Of a DNA stretch of 36,545 bases, positions 14,749-22,541 are shown in pieces. Position 1 is the first letter of the stretch, and every line of letters starts with the position of its first letter. A program made the translations under genes and the position numbers. A model generated the notes under the pieces. That model was not told the DNA's origin. It ran no database searches and was given only the letters and a program-made list of their open reading frames with translations. Source of the DNA: an uncultured Candidatus Melainabacteria bacterium (GTDB taxonomy: Bacteria; Cyanobacteriota; Vampirovibrionia; Gastranaerophilales; Gastranaerophilaceae); contig CAKURL010000012.1 in NCBI GenBank assembly GCA_934675685.1, forward strand, positions 1-36,545, read 5' to 3'.

Positions 14749-17220
14749 ATGTTAGAAAAAGAGTATTATCCTCAAAAAATCGAAAAAAAATGGTTTGACG
14801 AATGGGAAAAAACAAAGCCCTATAAAGTGGACGACAATTCGCCAAAACCAAAATATTATGCGCTTTCTATGTTCCCATATCCATCAGGAAAGCTTCACAT
14901 GGGTCATGTTAGAAACTACACAATCACAGACGTAGTTGCAAGGTTTAAAACCGCTCAAGGATACAATGTTTTGCACCCAATGGGCTGGGATAGCTTTGGC
15001 TTGCCTGCTGAAAACGCAGCTATTCAACACGGCGCAAACCCTCAAACTTGGACCTTGGACAACATTGCCTATATGAAAACCCAATTGAAAAAATTAGGTC
15101 TAAGCGTGGATTGGGATAGAGAAGTCACAACGTGTTTGCCTGATTATTACAAATGGACGCAATGGCTATTTTTGCAACTTTACAAAAAAGGTTTAGCTTA
15201 TAAAAAAACTGCTCCTGTAAATTGGTGCGAAAAATGCGCTACAGTACTAGCGAATGAACAAGTAATCGACGGAAAATGTTGGAGATGCGACAGCGAAGTC
15301 ACAAAGAAAAACTTGTCTCAATGGTTCTTAAAAATTACAGATTACTCAGAAGAACTTTTAAAAGACCTTGACCTTTTAAAAGGCTGGGGAGACAACGTAA
15401 AAACAATGCAAGCAAATTGGATTGGAAAATCAAGCGGAACGATTTTGAAATTCAAAGTGAAAGAAATCGAAGGGCTTGAAATCCCAGTTTATACAACACG
15501 CGCAGACACGGCATTTGGGATTACATATCTTGTTGTGGCTCCTGAATATAAAGATATCGAAAAACTAACAACAGAAGAAAACAAAAAAGCCGTACAAGAA
15601 TATAGAGAAAATGCGAAAAAACTTTCTGAAATCGAAAGATTGTCTACAGAAAGAATTAAAACAGGTGTTCCTTTAGGAACACACATCATAAACCCATTTA
15701 CAGGGCGCGTTTGCCCAATTTGGGTTGCGGATTATGCTCTTGTGGACTACGGAACAGGAGCCGTTATGGCTGTTCCATACCACGACGAAAGAGACTTTGA
15801 CTTTGCTAAAAAATATGACCTTCCAATGGTTCAAGTAATCGATGGAGACGACTTTGAAGAAGGAAAAGTCTATGTTTCAAAAGAAAACACAAGATTAGTA
15901 AATAGCAAAGAATTCGATGGCTTAGGCTATGAAGAAGCAAAACAAAAAATCTCACAATTTGCGATAGATAATGGCTTTGGCGAATTTAAGACACAATATC
16001 GCCTTCGCGACTGGTTAATCTCAAGACAAAGATATTGGGGAGCGCCAATTCCAATTGTTTATTGCCCAAATTGCGGCGAAGTCGCAGTAGAAGAAAAAGA
16101 CTTACCTGTCATGCTTCCGACTGACGTAGATTTTTCTGTTCAAGGAAAATCTCCAATCGAAACAAGTCCGACATTCAAAAAATGCAAATGTCCAAAATGC
16201 GGCGCAGAGGCCACAAGAGACACGGACACGATGGACACATTTATGTGCTCGAGCTGGTATTATATGCGCTATTCAGACGCAAGAAACGACAAAGAATGCT
16301 TTAACAGAGAAAAAATCAACAAATGGCTCCCTGTGGACCAATATATAGGCGGAATTGAACATGCAATTTTGCACTTATTATATTCAAGATTTTTCACAAA
16401 AGCCTTAAGAGACTGTGGACTTTTGGATTTTGACGAGCCATTTTCAAACCTTTTAACACAAGGTATGGTTTTAAAAGATGGTTCAAAAATGTCCAAATCT
16501 AAGGGTAACACCGTAGACCCAGACGACATTTATAAAAATTATGGGGCAGACACAGCAAGATTATTCATCTTGTCCGATTCTCCACCAGCTCGCGACTTCG
16601 ATTGGACAGACGCAGGCGTTGAAGGTTGCTATAAGTTCATTTTAAGAGTATATCGTTTGTATTCAAAATTCCAAGACAAAATCAAATTGGACTATGATTT
16701 CGATATCAAAAATTTGTCCAAAAAAGACGAAGATATGGTTCGCGAAGTTCATATTTCAATCAAAAAAATCACAAACGACATCGAAAATGAATTCCAATTT
16801 AACACAGTAATTTCAAGATATAGAGAATTCACAAACGCTATCTATGAATATACAAAAGACGAAAACGCGATTAATGACGACGTTTTGAGCTTTGCGCTTT
16901 TAACATTGTTGAAATTAATTTCGCCTGTATGTGTATTTATGGCTGAAGAAATCTATTCTTCTTTGGGCGCTAAAAATTCAATCCATAAAGAAATGTGGCC
17001 AAAATATGATGAAGCTTTAGCTAAAAAATCAGCTATCACTTTGATTGTTCAAGTGAATGGAAAAATCAAAGACAAAATCGAAGCTCCAGACGGACTAGAC
17101 AACAAAGAGTTAGAAGAATTAGCTAAAAAATCGCCTAAAGTAGAGGTAGCGCTTGTTGGCAAAAACATCGTAAAAACGATTGTTGTGCCAAACAAGCTTG
17201 TAAATATCGTTGTAAAATAA
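14749..17220 (+). CDS. leuS: Leucine--tRNA ligase
   Basis: This class I synthetase charges tRNA-Leu. It is 823 residues, the usual bacterial length. The HIGH motif is HMGH (50-53, after PYPSGKL), the KMSKS motif is KMSKS (580-584), and MFPYPSG and WLFLQLYKKGLAY are typical. Zinc-type Cys pairs are visible (CEKC ... CWRC around 160-180, and CPNCGE with CKCPKCGAEATRD around 440-490). The CP1 editing domain is present, with TTRADTAFGITYLVVAPE and GTGAVMAVPYHDERDFDFA, which carries the editing-site Asp. The C-terminal anticodon-binding and terminal domains are complete. It shares an operon with hom and thrC and ends at a strong terminator. Confidence 0.98.
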   Translation: MLEKEYYPQKIEKKWFDEWEKTKPYKVDDNSPKPKYYALSMFPYPSGKLHMGHVRNYTITDVVARFKTAQGYNVLHPMGWDSFGLPAENAAIQHGANPQTWTLDNIAYMKTQLKKLGLSVDWDREVTTCLPDYYKWTQWLFLQLYKKGLAYKKTAPVNWCEKCATVLANEQVIDGKCWRCDSEVTKKNLSQWFLKITDYSEELLKDLDLLKGWGDNVKTMQANWIGKSSGTILKFKVKEIEGLEIPVYTTRADTAFGITYLVVAPEYKDIEKLTTEENKKAVQEYRENAKKLSEIERLSTERIKTGVPLGTHIINPFTGRVCPIWVADYALVDYGTGAVMAVPYHDERDFDFAKKYDLPMVQVIDGDDFEEGKVYVSKENTRLVNSKEFDGLGYEEAKQKISQFAIDNGFGEFKTQYRLRDWLISRQRYWGAPIPIVYCPNCGEVAVEEKDLPVMLPTDVDFSVQGKSPIETSPTFKKCKCPKCGAEATRDTDTMDTFMCSSWYYMRYSDARNDKECFNREKINKWLPVDQYIGGIEHAILHLLYSRFFTKALRDCGLLDFDEPFSNLLTQGMVLKDGSKMSKSKGNTVDPDDIYKNYGADTARLFILSDSPPARDFDWTDAGVEGCYKFILRVYRLYSKFQDKIKLDYDFDIKNLSKKDEDMVREVHISIKKITNDIENEFQFNTVISRYREFTNAIYEYTKDENAINDDVLSFALLTLLKLISPVCVFMAEEIYSSLGAKNSIHKEMWPKYDEALAKKSAITLIVQVNGKIKDKIEAPDGLDNKELEELAKKSPKVEVALVGKNIVKTIVVPNKLVNIVVK

Positions 17221-17242
17221 TCAAAACAACAAATAAATTAAA

Positions 17243-17268
17243 GCCCTGAATAAAATTCAGGGCTTTTT
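17243..17268 (+). terminator. Rho-independent terminator after leuS
   Basis: GCCCTGAAT (17243-17251) pairs with ATTCAGGGC (17255-17263) around an AAA loop, followed by five T. The minus-strand side is T-rich as well, so it probably also ends the convergent gene at 17285. Confidence 0.9.
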
Positions 17269-17284
17269 AATATTTATATTTTTC

Positions 17285-19318
17285 CTAGTCCACAGGTGGC
17301 CCGAGAGGTTCTGTTGGAGGTGGGGCGATTTGAGAATTGTCTTTTTCTTGTTCGATATCGATTTTTGGCAAAAGGTCATTTTTGTTTTGAGAATTGCCAA
17401 CAGTTGCGTCCTCTTGTGCTTGTTCTTTTGTTGCTTCGTCATAGTTTGTGATTTGGTTGTTTAAAGGTTCGCTTTGCGCGTGGCCTAAAGTATGGATAGT
17501 TATTCTATAAGTCGGAGCAGAATCCGATGTTTCGTTTGGATTTACATTTTTCCCATGGAAAGACAAAACAACATCTTCTAAAGAATTTACTTTAAACATG
17601 CTAGATAAATATAACTCTTGGATTTCTCCTTGAAGAGTGGAGATTATATATTGTCCCCAGCCTTGAGAATGCTTAGAGAGGATTATATAGCTTGCTTGTT
17701 TATTTGGCTTTTCTAAGTAAATATTATAGCTATCATAAGAATCGATATTTATAATATTAATTCCTGCAAAAATCGAGCTTACTGCTTCCGGAGGGAGAAT
17801 TGTCGTGCTAAAAGTTCTGCCATTGAAGTTGAAGCTTGTGATTGAAAGCTTATCTTTATTGTAAGCATAAAGCTTAGAATTAGACAAAAACAAAATCGAA
17901 CTTTTCGAAAGGTTTATTTCCTGAAAAAGCGACAAGCTATTTGAATAAACGATGATATTGTTGTTTTCATCTATGTCGCTTATTATGAAGTCGCCTTCTG
18001 AAAGCTGTTCTTGAGGGTCGAAATTTCTAAATGTCATTGTAGATGAGCTATAGATATATTTGAAATTCAAAGAATTTTCGGAAGATTTTGATTTATTTTT
18101 CAAAGAGGAGAAAATATCTTGGAAAGTTGAATTTTCGATAGCCGCCTTGACATCATTATCGAATTTTTCATAAGGATAATCTATGTTAAAATTTTCTTCT
18201 GCGTAGGCTAATTGTTTATCTAAATAGCTCATAAATAAAGGCCTCAAGCCAGAATTTCTTTTAGAATTTATAAAATATAAATATGCGCTTTTGAAATCTT
18301 TTCTGATTTCATGGGTCGTTGTAGCATATATTTCAGGGGCAAAGATAAAGCTTCTTGTGTCTTTAAAGAGAGTTTGAGAAATATTTCCTTTGATTTCTAA
18401 ATTTTGCGTTTTTAACATAAATTCTTCAAAATCTGCAATTTTTTTAGCCAAAGTTTTTGGCTTTATTGCAAGCTCCAAGCCATTTGTAGATGGAATATTG
18501 TATTTTGCTAAAAGTTTCAAATATTCTTTAATGTCTTTTGAAAAATATTTAGAATATCTTTTATATAAATATTTGCAATTTGGATACAAATAAACAACGC
18601 TTCTATTTGAATAACTGGAAACGCCCACGGACTTCAATTTTTTATTTAAAGCTTTGGAACATTTTTGCGCTTCAAGATTCGTTTTTATAGAAGAGCATTC
18701 TTTGATTTCGTCGTCTGAAACATTTTCGCTTGTGATATGAGAAACTTTTTGTGCTTCTTTAAGATATGACATAAAAATTTGCTCTTTTGTTTCATTTGAA
18801 TCGTTCGAAAACTTCAAATAAAGCTCAAGAAAATCGTTCACATTAGAAAAATTGTTTTTTAATTCGTGGTATGAATTCACTTCTTTGAATTCAGGAATTA
18901 AGAGAGGGTTGTTTAAATAATTTTTATATTTCAAGCCGAGGCTGATTGAGTTTTGCCTTTGAATCACAAGCCCAACGCAAAGAGAAAAAATCACAACGAC
19001 AATAAGGATAAATGTTCCAAATGTCACAAGAGGGTTGTTGTAAAGCTTGTTTTTGGCGCTTGGGTCAAAAAATTCGCTCCTTTGCTCTCTGTTTAAAGGT
19101 CTATTTAAAAAATTATTCAGCGATTTTTTTAAAATTTCTTCGCTTGTGGGCTCTTCTTTTGAATTATTTTCTTCTTCGTTTGAAAGCTTTTGGTTTTCAA
19201 GCTCTTCTTTCATTTTCGCTTTTTCGATTTCTTCTCTATCGATTTTCGCCCCACATTGAGCACAAAAAACATCAAATTCGCCGAGATTATTTCCGCATTT
19301 TGGGCATTTTATGTCCAT
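17285..19318 (-). CDS. Zinc-ribbon, single-pass membrane protein with large extracytoplasmic domain
   Basis: The 677-residue protein has an N-terminal zinc ribbon (C5-x2-C8 ... C19-x2-C22, CPKCG and CAQCG), a charged Glu/Lys-rich linker (~25-90) and one membrane helix (~98-119, FGTFILIVVVIFSLCVGLVI). About 550 residues are predicted outside the cytoplasm and end in a Pro-rich tail (PPPTEPLGPPVD). The outer domain includes a Tyr/Ser-rich stretch and several beta-like segments. I do not recognise a family for it; zinc-ribbon plus TM plus unknown outer domain is a recurring plan among Gram-negative and Gastranaerophilales hypotheticals. GAGG lies ~7 bases before the ATG. It begins 14 bases after the stop of the exported protein at 19333-19746, so the two form an operon and may act together at the envelope. 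Confidence 0.85.
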   Translation of the reverse strand: MDIKCPKCGNNLGEFDVFCAQCGAKIDREEIEKAKMKEELENQKLSNEEENNSKEEPTSEEILKKSLNNFLNRPLNREQRSEFFDPSAKNKLYNNPLVTFGTFILIVVVIFSLCVGLVIQRQNSISLGLKYKNYLNNPLLIPEFKEVNSYHELKNNFSNVNDFLELYLKFSNDSNETKEQIFMSYLKEAQKVSHITSENVSDDEIKECSSIKTNLEAQKCSKALNKKLKSVGVSSYSNRSVVYLYPNCKYLYKRYSKYFSKDIKEYLKLLAKYNIPSTNGLELAIKPKTLAKKIADFEEFMLKTQNLEIKGNISQTLFKDTRSFIFAPEIYATTTHEIRKDFKSAYLYFINSKRNSGLRPLFMSYLDKQLAYAEENFNIDYPYEKFDNDVKAAIENSTFQDIFSSLKNKSKSSENSLNFKYIYSSSTMTFRNFDPQEQLSEGDFIISDIDENNNIIVYSNSLSLFQEINLSKSSILFLSNSKLYAYNKDKLSITSFNFNGRTFSTTILPPEAVSSIFAGINIINIDSYDSYNIYLEKPNKQASYIILSKHSQGWGQYIISTLQGEIQELYLSSMFKVNSLEDVVLSFHGKNVNPNETSDSAPTYRITIHTLGHAQSEPLNNQITNYDEATKEQAQEDATVGNSQNKNDLLPKIDIEQEKDNSQIAPPPTEPLGPPVD

Positions 19319-19332
19319 TTTTTCCTCATTTT

Positions 19333-19746
19333 CTAATCAATTATTTTAATATCATTGTTTAAAGATTTTAGTTGTTTAACCCTTTTATAGCAAGCATACA
19401 CAATGGATTCATAAGTCACAGGCTCCATTTTTTCTGTTTTATTATTAAAAATGTTTTCATAGTCGCCTTTTAATGTCTCATATTCTTGAGGAGTGTAGGC
19501 TTTTATTCTTGCCGAAAAGGGGTGTGAAATTTGAGATTGCACAGTTAAAATTATATATTCAGAAGCATTTTCATATTTAAATTTGATGTTATAAAAATAA
19601 TATCCATCAAGCTCTTGAATGCTGTCTGTGTCTAAAAAAACAGTTCTTCCGTGGCGAGAAGTGAGCTGTTCCCATTCGATTGCTTGTGCGCAATTTGTCA
19701 AAAACAAAAAACAAAAAGCAATTGCCAATAATTTAAATATTTTCAA
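19333..19746 (-). CDS. Small exported protein (137 aa) with TTG start
   Basis: I do not recognise this protein. It has a Sec signal peptide (KIFKLLAIAFCFLFL core, cleavage likely after AQA) and a mature part of ~112 residues with beta-like segments (RTVFLDTDSIQELDGYYFY, YIILTVQSQIS), similar in feel to surface-adhesion-type small periplasmic proteins. An upstream ATG (19782) is in frame, but it precedes the predicted promoter's -10. The TTG at 19746 has AAGGAG six bases upstream and gives a clean signal peptide, so it is chosen. LTNC before the cleavage site is not a canonical lipobox (Asn before Cys), so a lipoprotein is less likely. It is first gene of the operon with the zinc-ribbon membrane protein. 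Confidence 0.8.
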   Translation of the reverse strand: MKIFKLLAIAFCFLFLTNCAQAIEWEQLTSRHGRTVFLDTDSIQELDGYYFYNIKFKYENASEYIILTVQSQISHPFSARIKAYTPQEYETLKGDYENIFNNKTEKMEPVTYESIVYACYKRVKQLKSLNNDIKIID

Positions 19747-19759
19747 AATATGCTCCTTA

Positions 19760-19789
19760 ATTATATTATTATTGTATTCCAACTGTCAA
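19760..19789 (-). promoter_or_regulatory. Sigma-70-type promoter for the 19333-19746 / zinc-ribbon operon
   Basis: TTGACA (minus strand, 19789-19784), an 18-base spacer and TATAAT (19765-19760). The predicted start is around 19753, very close to the AAGGAG site and the TTG codon, leaving a leader of under 10 bases. Confidence 0.65.
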
Positions 19790-19792
19790 AAA

Positions 19793-19821
19793 TTGCAAAA
19801 TAATTTAAAAAAAGTTATAAT
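19793..19821 (+). promoter_or_regulatory. Sigma-70-type promoter of rmuC
   Basis: TTGCAA (19793-19798), a 17-base spacer and TATAAT (19816-19821), 25 bases before the rmuC ATG. It is back to back with the divergent promoter at 19760-19789, with only three bases between their -35 boxes. Confidence 0.75.
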
Positions 19822-19846
19822 TTGAAATAAGCCAAAAGGGGAGTTT

Positions 19847-20857
19847 ATGGAAATCAATTTTCAAATATATTTATTTATTGTTTTTATAGTTGGAGTTTTT
19901 GTTGGAATTATTTTAACAAATTTCATCTTAAAACTAAAATCAAAAGAAAAAATAAAGCTAGAAGGGCTTTTAGACGAATTAAAAACGAATTTAAAGGAAT
20001 ATTATAAGCAAAATTTATTATCATCGGCTGAAATCAAAAATGTTTTAGAGGCGACAAACAAATTAAACAAAAACCTCACAACAAGCCAAAATTTAAAAGG
20101 CATTTTTGGAGAAAATTGCCTTGAAAACATCTTAAACGCTTGTTTTATGAACAAAAACATAGATTTTATAAAACAATTTAATTCTAAAAACGAAGATTTT
20201 GAAGCCACAAAACCCGATTATTTAATCAACCTTCCAAACGAAAAAGCGCTTATAATTGATTCAAAATTGAATTTAGAAAAATTTATAGATTTTCAAAATG
20301 CGCCTTCTGAAACGAAACAAGAAAAAAAGAAAAAGCTAATACAAGACTTAAATTCTACCGTGAATTCTCTTTCAAACAAAAAATATGAAACAATTTTGAA
20401 CATAAACCAGCCCGATTTTGTTTTGATGTATATTCCTCTTGAAGCCTTGATAAGCTTGATTTATACGGACGAAGATTTTATGAATGTCGTGAAAAATGCA
20501 AATGAAAAAAATATAATCATAGTAGGCTCTTCTAGCATAATCACCACAATCAGGCTTGTAAACTTGATTTGGGCAAAAGAAAAACAAGAAAAAAATATCG
20601 AAAGAATTATCCAAATTTCAAAAAATATTTATAAATATTTCGCGCTGCATTCCAAAAAACTTTCCGAAATTAGAAATTTGATTAATTCTGCCCAAGAAAC
20701 AATGGAAAAAGAATTTGAAAAAATTTCAAAAGAAAATAAGCTTTTTAAAGAAATCGAAGAGCTGAATTGTTTTGGAGACGAAATTATAAATTCAAAATTT
20801 TCAAAAAATTCAAAGAAAACTCCTCAAGCAAAAATTCCAGAAGAATTTTTAAGTTAG
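19847..20857 (+). CDS. rmuC: RmuC-family protein (DNA recombination protein)
   Basis: RmuC proteins are membrane-anchored proteins with a nuclease-like fold linked to limiting DNA inversions and rearrangements. The 336-residue protein has an N-terminal membrane anchor (~6-28, IYLFIVFIVGVFVGIILTN), a coiled coil (~30-75), then the RmuC domain (~80-290). Recognisable blocks are LKGIFGENCLENIL, KPDYLINLPNEKALIIDSKLNL, LSNKKYETI with DFVLMYIPLEA, and IIVGSSSIITTIRLVNLIWAKEKQEKN. It is a little shorter than E. coli RmuC. AAGGGGAG precedes the ATG and a good promoter lies upstream. It appears monocistronic. Confidence 0.93.
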   Translation: MEINFQIYLFIVFIVGVFVGIILTNFILKLKSKEKIKLEGLLDELKTNLKEYYKQNLLSSAEIKNVLEATNKLNKNLTTSQNLKGIFGENCLENILNACFMNKNIDFIKQFNSKNEDFEATKPDYLINLPNEKALIIDSKLNLEKFIDFQNAPSETKQEKKKKLIQDLNSTVNSLSNKKYETILNINQPDFVLMYIPLEALISLIYTDEDFMNVVKNANEKNIIIVGSSSIITTIRLVNLIWAKEKQEKNIERIIQISKNIYKYFALHSKKLSEIRNLINSAQETMEKEFEKISKENKLFKEIEELNCFGDEIINSKFSKNSKKTPQAKIPEEFLS

Positions 20858-20881
20858 TTTTAATTTAATTTTAAATAAAAA

Positions 20882-20918
20882 TAAAAATTGCTCCTAAGGT
20901 TAAATCCTAAGGAGCAAT
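20882..20918 (-). terminator. Rho-independent terminator of ycf23
   Basis: ATTGCTCCT ... AGGAGCAAT (20887-20918) with an inner AGG/CCT pair and one A-A mismatch, followed on the minus strand by TTTTTATTTTTATTT. The plus-strand side lacks a T-tract, so it serves the minus-strand gene. Confidence 0.85.
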
Positions 20919-20940
20919 TAAAGTTTATAAAAAGAATTTG

Positions 20941-21723
20941 TTATTGAATAGCTAATTCGCGTTCAGTTTTAACCAATTCTTTGTTGATTGAATTTCTGTA
21001 AGAAATTGTGCTTACGATAGACATTACAGTAGCCGCCATAGAAATTTCAGAATCTAATTTGTTTACTGCAGAACCTACGCCCACCGCACAAGCGCCAGAA
21101 GCGAAAGCCAAAGGAGCAGTTTTTGCGCTAATTCCAGAAGCACTCATAACAGGAAGAATTGTGTTTTGAGAAAGTTCTAGAGTGTTTGCAATTGTAGCTT
21201 TTGCATAGTTTACCAAGTGAACTGATGGGTTAGAAGAGTCAGAAACTTCTTTTAAGCCTTCAGTTTGGATTAAATCTACGCCTAAGATTTCTAGTTTTTT
21301 AACTAATTCAATTTGTTCTTTAATATCGATAATTCCAGGAACAGTCACGCAAGTGAAAATATCGTATTTATTAACTAAAGACATAGTTTCTAAAACGATT
21401 TCATAAACTTCGTCAGCGCTAAAGCTTTTGTTTTCTTTATATAATGCGTCAAAGTTACCGATTTCGATTGCGTCTGCGCCCCATTGAGCAGCTTGCAACA
21501 ATTCAAAAGGATTAATTGAAGAAACAAAAATCGGCAATTTTGTATTTTTGCGAGCTGTTTCATAAACTTTTTTATCTGCTGCAATATCTACAGCGCTGGC
21601 ATGACCTTTTTGAGCGGCACGGCAAACTTTAGCAACGTTATCTAAATCGTAGTTGTTGATGCCTGCAATAATTTTTACAGCTCTTTTTTCTCTAAGATGT
21701 TTTTTGAAAACTTCAATTCCCAT
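20941..21723 (-). CDS. ycf23: Ycf23/DUF561 family TIM-barrel protein
   Basis: Ycf23 proteins are conserved in cyanobacteria and plastids; their biochemical role is unknown, and the fold is a phosphate-binding TIM barrel. The 260-residue product shows family blocks: VKIIAGINNYDLDNVAKVCR, GHASAVDIAAD, LPIFVSSINPFEL, GADAIEIGNFDALY, CVTVPGIIDIKEQ, VDLIQTEG, LPVMSASGISAKTAPLAFAS and GVGSAVNKLDSEI. The ATG at 21723 has AAAGGA upstream. An in-frame ATG at 21762 lies upstream of the predicted transcription start, so it is rejected. A monocistronic unit is framed by a promoter and a terminator. It is a marker tying the organism to the cyanobacterial lineage. Confidence 0.92.
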   Translation of the reverse strand: MGIEVFKKHLREKRAVKIIAGINNYDLDNVAKVCRAAQKGHASAVDIAADKKVYETARKNTKLPIFVSSINPFELLQAAQWGADAIEIGNFDALYKENKSFSADEVYEIVLETMSLVNKYDIFTCVTVPGIIDIKEQIELVKKLEILGVDLIQTEGLKEVSDSSNPSVHLVNYAKATIANTLELSQNTILPVMSASGISAKTAPLAFASGACAVGVGSAVNKLDSEISMAATVMSIVSTISYRNSINKELVKTERELAIQ

Positions 21724-21752
21724 TGTTTTTTCCTTTTTTCTAGTACAAAAGA

Positions 21753-21781
21753 ATTCTATCACAATTAGATATAATGTGCAA
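21753..21781 (-). promoter_or_regulatory. Sigma-70-type promoter of ycf23
   Basis: TTGCAC (minus strand, 21781-21776), a 17-base spacer and TAGAAT (21758-21753). The predicted start is near 21746, about 23 bases before the ATG at 21723. Confidence 0.7.
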
Positions 21782-21831
21782 TTAAAGAAAAGATTTTAGA
21801 TGATAATATTTTTTAAAAATAGGGGTGTATT

Positions 21832-22533
21832 ATGGTTAAAATTTTAAAATTTAAATTAATTAATATCCTTTTAATAATCTTTCTTTTGCTTTCTTTTGCT
21901 TTTTGTTTTGCGCAAAATTTTTCAACAGAAGAAAAAAGCATGATAGAAATATATGAAAATATCGTGCCTTCAATTGTCTCTATTGAAGCAGACATAGATA
22001 GAGGAATTTCAGGCGGCACAGGCTGCATAATTTCGCCTGACGGCTTGATTTTGACGAGCTCTCATGTCGTCATGGGTGCAAAAAATATTGAAGTTACTAC
22101 CCACAGCGGAAAAAACTATAAAGCGCAACTTTTAGCAATCACGAAAAGCAACAACGACCTCGCTTTGATTAAAATAAACGCAAAAGAAAACCTGTCTTTG
22201 GCAAAATTTGCAAACTCGGACGAAGTGAAAGTCGGACAAAAAGTGCTCACGATTGGCTGCCCTTTTGGCTTTAAAGACACTTTGACCACAGGAATAGTCT
22301 CAAGAATTGATTTTGAAAGAAATAAAATCCAAACAGACGCTGCGATAAACCCGGGCTGCTCGGGAGGCCCCCTTTTGAACCTCAAAGGAGAAGTGATTGG
22401 AATAAACCAATCTATCTATAACCCAGACAACAACCGCTCGAACATCGGAATAGGTTTTGCGCTTCCTTCTAAGTATGCGCTTGACTTTATCAAAAAAGCT
22501 AACAAGAAGCTTTTATCCGCACAAAGATATTAA
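21832..22533 (+). CDS. Exported trypsin-like serine protease (HtrA-type, no PDZ)
   Basis: The 233-residue protein has a Sec signal peptide or N-terminal anchor (~7-27) ending near CFAQ and a single S1C (DegP/HtrA-type) protease domain. The triad is H78 (LTSSHVV), D109 (SNNDLALIKI) and S177 (NPGCSGGPLL). The serine loop has Cys before the Ser where most HtrA have Asn (NSGNSGGP). VGQKVLTIGCPFG and TTGIVSRI are typical family segments. The protein stops soon after the protease domain, so the usual PDZ domains of HtrA/DegP/DegQ are absent; trimer-independent or simple periplasmic quality-control proteolysis is likely. AGGGGTG precedes the ATG. It is divergent from ycf23 and convergent with the 22542-24209 gene, without a clear terminator. 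Confidence 0.92.
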   Translation: MVKILKFKLINILLIIFLLLSFAFCFAQNFSTEEKSMIEIYENIVPSIVSIEADIDRGISGGTGCIISPDGLILTSSHVVMGAKNIEVTTHSGKNYKAQLLAITKSNNDLALIKINAKENLSLAKFANSDEVKVGQKVLTIGCPFGFKDTLTTGIVSRIDFERNKIQTDAAINPGCSGGPLLNLKGEVIGINQSIYNPDNNRSNIGIGFALPSKYALDFIKKANKKLLSAQRY

Positions 22534-22541
22534 AAAATATA

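Noticed and set aside
19747..19782. ATG start for the exported 137-residue protein
   Set aside because: It lies upstream of the predicted -10 box and spoils the signal peptide; the TTG with AAGGAG is better placed.
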